Source: JAXGPP01 sp964436865
GTDB lineage: Bacteria > Planctomycetota > Planctomycetia > Pirellulales > Thermoguttaceae
DNA length: 20,431 nt
Direction: 5' to 3'
Assembly (NCBI GenBank): GCA_964436865.1
Contig: CAYTFK010000094.1
Coordinates: 1 to 20,431 of the forward strand
Part shown: positions 14,216-20,431 of the stretch, piece by piece
How positions within the stretch are numbered: the stretch's first letter is position 1
Layout: each line of letters opens with the position of its first letter
Notes under the pieces: model-generated
What the model was told of the DNA's origin: nothing
The model's input: only the letters and a program-made list of their open reading frames with translations
Database searches by the model: none
Made by a program: the position numbers and the translations under genes

Positions 14216-16092
14216 AACGGCTGTTCGCAAAAGCATCGTTCGTCTGCGCTGCGATTCTCGGCGCGGCTTTGATCTGCCCGGCGGCGCAGGTGGCGGCGGA
14301 AGCCAATCGGCCCAACATTCTCTGGCTCACGGCCGAAGACATCGGCCCGCAGCTTGGCTGTTACGGCGACCGCTACGCCGTTACGCCAAACCTCGACCGT
14401 TTCAGTTCGCAGGCGGTCCGCTATACGCAGGCGTTCGGCATTACGGGTGTGTGCGCGCCGAATCGCTCGTGCCTCATCACGGGCGTATTCCCGTCGCGGC
14501 TGGGGAGCCACGGCATGCGCTCGATCACGATGCTTCCAGCCGCGGTGAAGTGTTTTACCGAGTACCTTCGCAGCGCCGGCTACTATTGCACCAACAACGC
14601 CAAGACCGACTACAACTTCGCGGTCCCGAAGACGGCTTGGAACGCCAACAGCCGCACGGCGCACTGGAAGGACCGCCGGCCGGGTCAGCCGTTCTTTGCC
14701 GTGTTCAACCACGAGGTGAGCCACGAGAGCCAGATCCGGGTGCCCGAAGCGGCGTATCAGCGGAATACTGCGCGGCTCACCTCTTCCCAGCGCCACGATC
14801 CGGCGCAAGCGCCGGTGCCGCCCTTTCACCCGGACACGCCGGAGGTGCGGCGCGACTGGGCCCGCTATTACGACAACATCACGGCGATGGACTACCAGAT
14901 CGGAGACCGGCTCAAGGAACTGGAAGACGCCGGGCTGGCCGACGACACGATCGTCTTCTTCTTCGGCGACAACGGCCCCGGCATGCCGGGCGTCAAGAAG
15001 TGGATCTGGGAAGGGGGCCTCCACGTGCCGCTCGTGATCCGCTTTCCGAAGAAATGGCAGCACTTGGCGCCGGCGATGCCGGGCGAGTCCTGCGACCGGA
15101 TGGTGAGCTTCGTCGATTTCGCCCCCACGGTGCTCAGCCTGTGCGGAGTCGCCGCACCGGCGCCCATGCAGGGCACGGCTTTCCTGGGCGCCAGCGCCGG
15201 GCAGCCGCGGCGTTACGTTCACGCCATACGCGACCGCATGGCCGAGCGATTCGACATCGTTCGCGTGGTCCGCGATCGCGACCTCCAGTATCACCGCAAC
15301 TTCATGCCGCATCTCCCCTGGTCGCAGTTCACCAGCTACACCGAGGAGATGCCCACGATGCAGGTCTGGCGGCGGCTGGCCGAAAGCGGCCGGCTTTCCG
15401 GCCCGCCGGCGCGGTACTTCTCGGCCAAGCCGGTGGAGGAGCTTTACGACAACCGCCGCGACCCGCATCACATCCACAACCTGGCCGCCGATCCGCGCTA
15501 CCGGGGCGAGCTGGAGCGGCTGCGGGCCGAATGTATCGACTGGATGAAACGCACCGCCGATCTCGGCCTGCTGCCGGAGCACGAAATGAAACGGCGTGCG
15601 GCCGGATCGACCCCCTGGGAGATCGCCACCGACGCGAGCCTCAATCCGCTCGAGGGACTGCTCGAAGCCGCCGCGGTCGCCGGCGCGCGCGATCCGGCCA
15701 ACGCCGGGCGGCTGGCCGAGTTGCTCGCGCATCGCGACGCGGCGCTGCGTTGGTGGGGCGCGACGGGCCTCGTCGCGTTGGGCGAGCAGGCCCGGCCTGC
15801 CGACGCCGCACTTCGCAAGGCTTTGGTCGACGATTCGGCCGACGTGCGGATCGCCGCCGCCGAGGCGATCGGACAACTGGGTGACGCAGCGGCGGCTCTG
15901 CCGGTGCTCGTTGAATCGCTGCGGCACGACGAGCCGCTCGTGCGGTTGGCGGCCCTGAACGTGCTCGACCGCCTCGGCCCCTCCGCCGCGCCTGCCGCTT
16001 CGGCAATCCGCGCCGCAGGCACCACCGCGACCGGCCCGGTGGCCGACTACGTCAACCGCATGGTGGAGTACTTGCCGGAACAGATGGAGTGA
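14212..16092 (+). CDS. Secreted sulfatase with C-terminal HEAT-like repeats
   Basis: A 626-residue protein with a Sec signal peptide (about 1-29, ending AAEA). The sulfatase domain starts PNILWLTAEDIG, where Asp43 is a metal ligand. The formylglycine motif CxPxR is at 81-85 (CAPNR, Cys81 being converted to formylglycine). GDNG at 252-255 supplies further calcium ligands. The protein is therefore an active-type class I sulfatase that needs a formylglycine-generating enzyme, not encoded in this window. The sulfated substrate is unknown. From about residue 474 there are two to three HEAT/PBS-like helical repeats, such as DSADVRIAAAEAIGQLGDAAAAL and DEPLVRLAALNVLDRLG. These make the protein longer than plain sulfatases and may bind a partner. 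GAGGGAG precedes the ATG. Overlap with the pseudouridine synthase stop indicates co-translation. Confidence 0.93.
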   Translation: MKRLFAKASFVCAAILGAALICPAAQVAAEANRPNILWLTAEDIGPQLGCYGDRYAVTPNLDRFSSQAVRYTQAFGITGVCAPNRSCLITGVFPSRLGSHGMRSITMLPAAVKCFTEYLRSAGYYCTNNAKTDYNFAVPKTAWNANSRTAHWKDRRPGQPFFAVFNHEVSHESQIRVPEAAYQRNTARLTSSQRHDPAQAPVPPFHPDTPEVRRDWARYYDNITAMDYQIGDRLKELEDAGLADDTIVFFFGDNGPGMPGVKKWIWEGGLHVPLVIRFPKKWQHLAPAMPGESCDRMVSFVDFAPTVLSLCGVAAPAPMQGTAFLGASAGQPRRYVHAIRDRMAERFDIVRVVRDRDLQYHRNFMPHLPWSQFTSYTEEMPTMQVWRRLAESGRLSGPPARYFSAKPVEELYDNRRDPHHIHNLAADPRYRGELERLRAECIDWMKRTADLGLLPEHEMKRRAAGSTPWEIATDASLNPLEGLLEAAAVAGARDPANAGRLAELLAHRDAALRWWGATGLVALGEQARPADAALRKALVDDSADVRIAAAEAIGQLGDAAAALPVLVESLRHDEPLVRLAALNVLDRLGPSAAPAASAIRAAGTTATGPVADYVNRMVEYLPEQME

Positions 16093-16301
16093 TCGCGGTG
16101 CACAGGGAAGTCGGATTTCGCGGGAGTTGAGGGTACGTGCTCCGAAAGCTTCCCAGGATCACTCCACCAGGGGAATACCCGTCGGAGGCGACGCGTCGTG
16201 ACACGCTTGAACAGCTCGAACTGACGCTGCCGGCCATCTGGGACGCCTGCAAGAACTCGGCTCCCCAATCCCAGCCATCTGCCGCGACGCACTACACCAC
16301 T

Positions 16302-16318
16302 GCCGCGAAAATCGCGGC
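16302..16318. terminator. Perfect 7-bp hairpin downstream of the sulfatase gene
   Basis: GCCGCGA (16302-16308) and TCGCGGC (16312-16318) pair fully around an AAA loop. There is no T-run after it on either strand, so a terminator role is only possible. It lies 210 bp beyond the sulfatase stop. Confidence 0.25.
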
Positions 16319-16448
16319 CTCATCTTGCGCCATTCCGGTTTCTCGCTCAGCACACGCCGAGGGTTATCAGTCGGCAATGCAGGCGGACCGCGTCACTTGG
16401 GGTTTTTGCCAGGATGGGGTGTTTTATTAGTGGGGGGCTAATGTCTCC

Positions 16449-16477
16449 TTGACAGGACAATCGACGCTAGAGATAGT
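16449..16477 (+). promoter_or_regulatory. Putative strong promoter of the HAF/PEP-CTERM gene
   Basis: A perfect TTGACA (16449-16454) and GATAGT (16472-16477, four of six) are separated by 17 bp. Transcription would start near 16484, about 35 bp before the ATG at 16518. The leader carries a direct repeat of GTACCAC (16485-16501), which could be an operator. Confidence 0.5.
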
Positions 16478-16517
16478 GGGCAAAGTACCACGTTGTACCA
16501 CAGAGGAGGAGCGCCAT

Positions 16518-17079
16518 ATGAATCGGTGGGCAGTTGTTCTTGCGGCAGCGATCCTGATCGTCCCCCAGGCATCACGCGGGGAATTCTACAGCGTGACTGA
16601 TCTGGGCACGCTGGGAGGCAATGGTAGCTACGCCTACGGGATCAATGATGCTGGGCAGGTAGTGGGCTACTCATCGACTGGCACTGCCTTTCATGCCTTC
16701 CTCTANNNNNNNNNNNNNNNNNNNNNNNNNNNNNNNNNNNNNNNNNNNNNNNNNNNNNNNNNNNNNNNNNNNNNNNNNNNNNNNNNNNNNNNNNNNNNNN
16801 NNNNNTGGCACTGCCTTTCATGCCTTCCTCTACTCCGGGGGTGGGATGCAGGATCTCAACGATCTGATTCCTGCCGACTCGGGCTGGGAGTTGATCGCGG
16901 CGCGAGGCATCAACAGCCGCGGTCAGATCGTTGGGTTCGGATACCACGGCAACGAAGGTCGCGCCTACCTCTTGACCCCCAACATGTCCGCTGTGCCCGA
17001 GCCTTCGATGTTCGTGCAGCTTGGCACGCTGGCGGCCACGTCGCTTTTGGGCGTTGCCATCCGCCGCCGCCGGGCCTAG
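16518..17079 (+). CDS. Secreted HAF-repeat protein with PEP-CTERM sorting signal, interrupted by an assembly gap
   Basis: The ATG at 16518 has a strong GAGGAGG upstream. The product opens with a Sec signal (MNRWAVVLAAAILIVPQASRG). A HAF-type extracellular repeat follows (DLGTLGGNGSYAYGINDAGQ, then VVGYSS, then HAFLY). After the run of N the frame resumes at HAFLYSGGGMQDLNDLIP, GINSRGQIVGFG and YLLTP. It ends in a PEP-CTERM signal: VPEP, a hydrophobic helix (MFVQLGTLAATSLLGVAI) and RRRRA. PEP-CTERM proteins are thought to be cut by exosortase and exported to the exopolysaccharide layer. The two halves are in different nominal frames across the 100 N, which means nothing because the gap length is arbitrary. 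Merging the flanks at their shared 27 bp restores one uninterrupted frame of 144 residues. The true copy number of HAF repeats is unknown. Confidence 0.82.
16706..16805. other. Assembly gap (100 N) inside a repeat-containing gene
   Basis: A run of exactly 100 N. The last 27 bases before it (16679-16705) are identical to the first 27 after it (16806-16832). Confidence 0.98.
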
Positions 17080-17216
17080 CTCACCGGCCACAAAACGAGA
17101 TTACTCGGCGGAGATATCGCCATGGTCGGCCGCCCCGCCGAACGCGACATTGGTCCCGCCCATCGAGACGACGCTCTGCGAAAGTTGCGCCCTTGCGCGG
17201 AACGACACGCGACAAT

Positions 17217-17235
17217 ACGGAAGTTGCTCTTCCGT
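17217..17235. terminator. Perfect hairpin between convergent genes, possible terminator
   Basis: ACGGAAG (17217-17223) and CTTCCGT (17229-17235) form a 7-bp stem around a 5-nt loop. It lies 35 bp beyond the stop of the iron-sulfur protein gene (minus strand) and about 140 bp beyond the PEP-CTERM stop. There is no clear T-run on either side. Confidence 0.4.
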
Positions 17236-17269
17236 CGATCCTTGCGATTTGCGTGATAACAGGCTTCGG

Positions 17270-18441
17270 CTACCGCTGGCGCCAGACGGTCCAGGCGGTG
17301 CGGGCCATGCCGGGGGCGGCGCGGAGGAGGAAAGACATCCAGCTTCGGTAGGGAAGCTTGTAGTCGGGGACCGGCTCCATGGCGACGGCCTGCTGGCGGT
17401 CGCAGGCCACGGCGCAGAGCCCGCAGCCGATGCACCGTTCGGCGCGCCAGGCGTGGGTCTTCGCGGCCACGTCGACAGTGATCGCCCCCATCGGACACTT
17501 CACCGCGCAGCGGCCGCAACGGGTGCACTTGTCGAGCGCGAAGCGGGGCAGGAAGTGCGGCGGGGCGAACGTGTTGGGCAGGTTGAACTCGTTGACCCCC
17601 CGCAAGGCCTTGCAGCAGCAGCCGCAGCAGGAACACGAGCACTGCCCATCGGTCGACTCGACATTCATCATCCAAGTGACCAGGCCATGCGATTCGGCCT
17701 CGCGCTTGATATCGAGCACGTTCTGGCGCGAGACCGGCTTGAGCCAGCCGGCGTCGATGCCGCGCTCGGCCCACTGGCCCATCACAGTGCAGTTCTGCCG
17801 CGGCGCGTCGCAACCCTTGCCGGCTGCCAGGGCCGAGGTGCGGCACTGGCACTGGCCGACGCCGAACGTGTCGAAGCGGTCCAGCAGCACTTCCAGCCGG
17901 TCGGAGGGCAAGGCCATGGGATGGGCCTCGATGGCTTTTCCGACGGGCAGGTAGCGGACGGCCGGGGTCGCCCCGGGGCGCGTGTAGTCGGCCAGATAAC
18001 CCGTTTCGTAGAGGGCCTCGAACAGTTGGGCCAGTCGGTGGTGCCAGGGTGAGATCGTCTCGGCCGACTCGCTGATGAGCACCATCTCGAACACACCCGG
18101 CAGGAGCGGCAGGAGCTTGTAGCGCCACGCCGGCCGCGAGCTGGAGGAGGCGATGGCGCGTTTTTCGACCGCCAGGCGCTGGAGCACCGGCTCGATTTCC
18201 TCCTCGCCGCGGCGTTCGGCCCGGGCGACCTGCCGCGCCGTTCGCCACGACAGAATGCCCAGATGCCGCACCACGGCGGCCTCTTCCTCGGTGTAAAGAT
18301 GCTGGACCAGTTCCATGAGCTCATCGCAGATGGGCGGCCCCATCAGCACGGGGCTGGCATAGACCTCGGCCACGTCGCGGTAGACCTGCGGCACCCGGGG
18401 ATAATCGCCGATGGCCCGCGGCCGCACGTTTCGGGCCCGCA
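17270..18441 (-). CDS. Cys-rich 4Fe-4S ferredoxin-domain protein, 5' end lost in assembly gap
   Basis: About 389 residues are visible; the start is not seen and probably lies in the gap at 18442-18541. From the N-terminal side, a helical region (about 45-110: LYTEEEAAVVRHLGI, SWRTARQVARA, VLQRLAVEKRAI) looks like a winged-helix fold. A middle Cys motif reads CQCRTSALAAGKGC with more Cys after it. A very dense cluster, CSCSCCGCCC, holds seven Cys in ten residues. A bacterial 2x[4Fe-4S] ferredoxin domain follows: CTRCGRCAVKCP and CIGCGLCAVACD, each with CxxCxxCxxxC spacing. The C-terminus is basic. It is presumably a soluble electron-transfer or redox-sensing protein. Partners are not visible here, although a short-chain dehydrogenase is on the far side of the gap. 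The N-terminal winged-helix reading is an inference. Confidence 0.82.
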
Positions 18442-18541
18442 NNNNNNNNNNNNNNNNNNNNNNNNNNNNNNNNNNNNNNNNNNNNNNNNNNNNNNNNNNN
18501 NNNNNNNNNNNNNNNNNNNNNNNNNNNNNNNNNNNNNNNNN
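18442..18541. other. Assembly gap (100 N)
   Basis: A run of exactly 100 N of unknown true length. It cuts the 5' end and promoter of the iron-sulfur protein gene and may hide the promoter of the dehydrogenase gene. The flanks do not share a repeat. An apparent 747-residue frame through it on the minus strand is an artefact. Confidence 0.98.
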
Positions 18542-18559
18542 CACATACGGAGCGACAAA

Positions 18560-19453
18560 ATGGCCAGTCAAAAGACCGCCGACCCCCGTCAGCAGTATAA
18601 GGAAGTCCAGCCTCCGCATCGCAAGCAGTCGCAGCAGGAGCATCCCGGCACCGAGGGCGAGATGAGCCCGAAGGTCGACCATGGCGAGCAGTCGTACCGC
18701 GGGAGCCGCAAGCTGTTGGACAAGGTGGCGCTGGTGACTGGGGGCGACAGCGGCATCGGCCGAGCGGTGGCGCTGGCCTACGCCCGGGAAGGGGCCGACG
18801 TGGTCGTCTCCTATCTCGAGGAAGACCGCGACGCGGCGGAGACGGCGCGGCTGGTGACCGAGACGGGCCGCAAGGCGGTGACGGTGCGCGGCGATCTTGT
18901 GGAAGAATCGCTGTGCCGGGGGATCGTCGAGCAAGTGGTCGGGCAGTTCGGCCGCCTCGACATCCTGGTCAACAACGCGGCCTTCCAGATGTATCGCGAC
19001 GACATCCAGGAGATTTCGAGCGAGGAGTTCGATCGCACCTACAAGACGAACGTCTACGCGATGTTCTGGCTGACGAAGGCGGCGCTGCCGCACATGCCGG
19101 CCGGTTCGGCGATCATCAACACGGCATCGATCCAGGGCTATGACCCGTCGCCGTACCTGCTGGCCTATGCCTCGACGAAGTGCGCGATCATCGGCTACAC
19201 CAAGGCCCTGGCCAAGATGGCGATCAAGAAGGGCGTGCGCGTCAATGCCGTCGCGCCGGGTCCGGTGTGGACGCCGCTCATTCCGGCCACGATGCCCAAG
19301 GATTACGTGAAGCAGTTCGGCGCGCAGACCGTTTTCGAGCGCCCGGCGCAACCGGCCGAAGTCGCGCCGTTGTTCGTCTGGCTGGCTTCGCCGGATGCGT
19401 CGTTCGTGACCGGCGAGGTCTACGGGGTGACCGGCGGAAATACGCCCTATTGA
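18560..19453 (+). CDS. Short-chain dehydrogenase/reductase (YghA/YhdF-like, general stress type)
   Basis: A 297-residue NAD(P)-dependent oxidoreductase. The cofactor motif is TGGDSGIG at 60-67, NNAA is at 138-141, and the catalytic Ser190 (NTASIQG), Tyr203 and Lys207 (YASTK) are all present. A polar N-terminal extension of about 50 residues (QQEHPGTEGEMSPKVDHGEQSYRGSRKL) before the fold is typical of the YghA/YhdF and stress-protein group. The PGPVWTPLIPATMP loop also fits that group. The substrate is unknown; members of this group are often annotated as glucose or aldehyde-type reductases without proof. GGAG lies seven bases before the ATG at 18560, so the start is well supported. It follows the second assembly gap, so its upstream context is lost. 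The next gene is 348 bp away. Confidence 0.93.
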   Translation: MASQKTADPRQQYKEVQPPHRKQSQQEHPGTEGEMSPKVDHGEQSYRGSRKLLDKVALVTGGDSGIGRAVALAYAREGADVVVSYLEEDRDAAETARLVTETGRKAVTVRGDLVEESLCRGIVEQVVGQFGRLDILVNNAAFQMYRDDIQEISSEEFDRTYKTNVYAMFWLTKAALPHMPAGSAIINTASIQGYDPSPYLLAYASTKCAIIGYTKALAKMAIKKGVRVNAVAPGPVWTPLIPATMPKDYVKQFGAQTVFERPAQPAEVAPLFVWLASPDASFVTGEVYGVTGGNTPY

Positions 19454-19459
19454 GAAGGC

Positions 19460-19529
19460 ACCAATGACCAAGTGCCAATGACCAATGACCAATGAGCAAT
19501 GACCAATGACCAAGTGCCAATGACCAATG
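19460..19529. repeat. Tandem array of ten 7-bp units (ACCAATG and variants)
   Basis: Seventy bases divide exactly into ten heptamers with no indels. Six are ACCAATG; the variants are ACCAAGT (units 2 and 8), GCCAATG (3 and 9) and AGCAATG (6). Units 1-4 and 7-10 are identical, so there is a higher-order period of 42 bp. The array begins seven bases after the dehydrogenase stop. Confidence 0.9.
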
Positions 19530-19575
19530 AGAGAGGGGTGGGCCGCGTGTAGAGGTTTACCCTAATCATTGTCGT

Positions 19576-19610
19576 CGGGCCTGGGTGGGGAGTATTCCTG
19601 CCCGGGCCCG
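19576..19610 (+). terminator. Long GC-rich hairpin, candidate terminator or structured RNA element
   Basis: The 35 bases fold on themselves in a 16-bp stem with a 3-nt loop when G-U pairs are allowed. All four non-Watson-Crick positions are G-U in + strand RNA, and would be A-C mismatches in the opposite strand RNA. TTGTCTTT follows. It may end the dehydrogenase transcript, although it sits 122 bp beyond the stop. Confidence 0.5.
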
Positions 19611-19765
19611 TTGTCTTTGGGCTCGTGCCGGCGGGCTGCCGTGGCCGCCTCGGGAGTGGGGCGGAGGCAGGGGGCCGGCGCATCTTTGAGCTACTCTGGG
19701 ATTTTTCTGACCCACCCGGTGCCGCAGCCTCCGCAAGGCGCGCGGAATTCCAAAAAGATTTTGGC

Positions 19766-19795
19766 TTGCGATTTAGGCCACACATCCGGTATGGT
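19766..19795 (+). promoter_or_regulatory. Putative promoter of the phage-like genes, predicted leaderless
   Basis: TTGCGA (19766-19771) and TATGGT (19790-19795) are 18 bp apart. Only six bases separate the -10 box from the ATG at 19802. A transcript starting at the usual distance would begin at or next to the start codon. No Shine-Dalgarno sequence is present. Confidence 0.45.
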
Positions 19796-19801
19796 GCACT
19801 T

Positions 19802-19984
19802 ATGAACACTAAGCCATGTGAATTGACCAATGAGGAGCGGGCGAGCCAGCTCAAGGAAATGCTGGCGGACCTGCTCCGGTGGGTACTGCAACCGGCGTTT
19901 CACGGGGCGGCGGCCCTGGAATTCACCGTTCAGGACGGGGTGATCCAGCATATCCGCCGCCGCGTGGAGCAAATCGAGAAGTAG
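19802..19984 (+). CDS. Small protein, 60 aa, DUF2292/YezD-like
   Basis: This 60-residue protein begins with a polar helix (LTNEERASQLKEMLADLLRWVL). It ends with ALEFTVQDGVIQHIRRRVEQ, in which EFTVQDGVIQHI resembles the core of the small DUF2292 (YezD) family. That family has a strand-turn-strand around a QDG motif. The resemblance is from memory and the function of that family is unknown. The ATG at 19802 follows a promoter-like pair directly, so translation may be leaderless. The TAG stop forms part of the ribosome-binding site of the next gene (TAGGAGGAG at 19982-19990), implying coupled expression with the prohead-protease-like gene. It could be a phage-encoded accessory protein. Confidence 0.65.
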   Translation: MNTKPCELTNEERASQLKEMLADLLRWVLQPAFHGAAALEFTVQDGVIQHIRRRVEQIEK

Positions 19985-19997
19985 GAGGAGCAATCCG

Positions 19998-20431
19998 ATG
20001 CACGAGAAGCTTGAAGAGTATTGCGACTGGCAGGCCCGCGGTGCGCGCGTGGACCGGGAAATGGGGGTGATCCGCGGGGTCAAGATCCTCGGATTCTCAT
20101 CGCGAAACGGGCGGGAGTACCTGCCGGAGGCGCTGGCCGCGGCGGTACCGCTCTACGAGGGGGCCAAGGTTCATGTGAACCACCCGGCGGGGCGTGCGGC
20201 CCGCGACTATCGCGACCGGATCGGGTCGGTCCGCGGCGTGACGCTGCGGCCGGGGGAGGGGCTGTTTGCCGACTTCCATTTCAATCCCAAGCATGCCCTG
20301 GCCGAGCAGCTTGTCTGGGACGCCGAGCACGCCCCCGATCGAGTGGGGTTTTCGCACAACGTCGAGGGCCGCACCTCGCGGCGCGGCGAGACGGTGGTGG
20401 TCGAGGCGATCACCCGGGTAGAGAGCGTCGA
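19998..20431 (+). CDS. Phage prohead (capsid maturation) protease-like protein, 3' end outside the window
   Basis: An open frame of 144 codons that runs off the window. AGGAGGAG lies seven bases before the ATG. The pattern GVIRGVKILGFSSRNGREYL, AAAVPLYEGAKVHVNHPAG, then a GRT-flanked GFSHNVEG and VEAITRVESV follows that of phage head-maturation proteases. In that reading, His in VNHP and Ser in GFSHN are candidate catalytic residues, and the terminal I-x-x-V-x-S-V element is the usual C-terminal landmark of the protease domain. These proteases cleave scaffold and capsid proteins during phage head assembly. Family assignment is an inference from motif layout. A capsid gene would be expected just beyond the window. 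No terminase or portal gene lies upstream. Confidence 0.7.
   Translation, partial: MHEKLEEYCDWQARGARVDREMGVIRGVKILGFSSRNGREYLPEALAAAVPLYEGAKVHVNHPAGRAARDYRDRIGSVRGVTLRPGEGLFADFHFNPKHALAEQLVWDAEHAPDRVGFSHNVEGRTSRRGETVVVEAITRVESV

Larger units (their letters stand above)
16093..16517. other. Intergenic region without a supportable gene
   Basis: About 425 bp. A GTG-started 97-codon frame (16137-16430) has GAGGG nearby but no recognisable domain and a poor composition, so it is not called. The region holds a perfect hairpin at 16302-16318 and a promoter at 16449-16477. Between about 16375 and 16500 the base composition is clearly more A+T-rich than in the surrounding genes. Confidence 0.5.
19454..19801. 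other. Intergenic boundary region before the phage-like genes
   Basis: About 348 bp without a supportable gene. It holds the heptamer array (19460-19529), a strong hairpin (19576-19610) and a promoter-like pair (19766-19795). Several short frames cross it, but none has a recognisable product. Confidence 0.55.

Noticed and set aside
12788..14236. Minus-strand frame of 482 codons across the HD-GYP start and the pseudouridine synthase
   Set aside because: It overlaps two genes with clear catalytic motifs and has no recognisable motif itself.
14044..15927. Minus-strand frame of 627 codons, and a plus-strand frame of 603 codons (14073-15884), over the sulfatase
   Set aside because: Both are shadows of the sulfatase reading frame, which has a signal peptide and a complete active site. 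Their composition is biased to Arg, Ala and Gly.
16137..16430. Possible 97-residue gene with GTG start
   Set aside because: GAGGG lies near the start, but the translation has no recognisable domain and the tail composition is unlike neighbouring genes. It could be a relic, but I cannot support it.
17101..17172. Short minus-strand peptide ending MGGTNVAFGGAADHGDISAE
   Set aside because: It looks faintly like the tail of planctomycete pseudopilin-type proteins (GGxNVxFxDG), but it lacks a start, a signal and the rest of the family; coincidence is likely.
17270..19513. Apparent 747-residue minus-strand protein spanning the second gap
   Set aside because: It reads through 100 N and then runs antisense to the short-chain dehydrogenase and the heptamer repeats. 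Only the part up to 18441 is real.
19460..19529. CRISPR-like array
   Set aside because: Units are 7 bp and contiguous, with no spacers, and no cas genes are present.

Overview
The window (about 20.4 kb, strongly G+C-rich) looks like a scaffold from a planctomycete, probably of the Pirellulales type. Three things point there: a secreted protein with HAF-type repeats and a PEP-CTERM sorting tail, a secreted sulfatase with a HEAT-like tail, and small membrane proteins of a kind I associate with that phylum. The taxon is an inference. Two runs of exactly 100 N (16706-16805 and 18442-18541) are scaffold gaps, and each cuts a gene. I saw no rRNA, tRNA or CRISPR array.

Layout. 1-2168 (+): a secreted calcineurin-like phosphoesterase with a degraded metal site, a 90-residue unknown protein and a SAM methyltransferase. 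2177-3686 (-): a flavin-reductase-like protein followed by an exported metallo-beta-lactamase-fold hydrolase. 3901-4893 (+): a 3'(2'),5'-bisphosphate nucleotidase. 4945-5876 (-): two small membrane proteins. 6111-10721 (+): kdsD, kdsC and a 998-residue membrane-anchored protein with LptC/LptA (OstA)-like character. The order copies the proteobacterial kdsD-kdsC-lptC-lptA cluster, so this is probably a Kdo/lipopolysaccharide supply and export operon. 10765-12888 (-): two membrane HD-GYP-type proteins, one with an intact active site and one without. 13199-16092 (+): an RluA-type pseudouridine synthase whose stop overlaps the start of the sulfatase-HEAT protein. 16518-17079 (+): the HAF/PEP-CTERM protein, split by the first gap. 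17270-18441 (-): a Cys-rich 4Fe-4S protein whose 5' end lies in the second gap. 18560-19453 (+): a short-chain dehydrogenase. 19802-20431 (+): a small DUF2292-like gene and a phage prohead-protease-like gene that runs off the window. The latter two appear to open a phage-derived capsid module.

The most interesting points are the giant Lpt-bridge candidate behind kdsDC, the paired active and inactive HD-GYP proteins, the winged-helix-like/Cys-rich iron-sulfur protein, and the boundary at 19454-19801. That boundary holds a 7-bp tandem array with a higher-order period, a 16-bp hairpin with wobble pairs that favour the + strand RNA, and a promoter that would give a leaderless transcript into the capsid module. 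Putative sigma70-like promoters with 16-18 bp spacers recur in the intergenic regions, several with -10 boxes of the form TAGAAT or TAAGAT.
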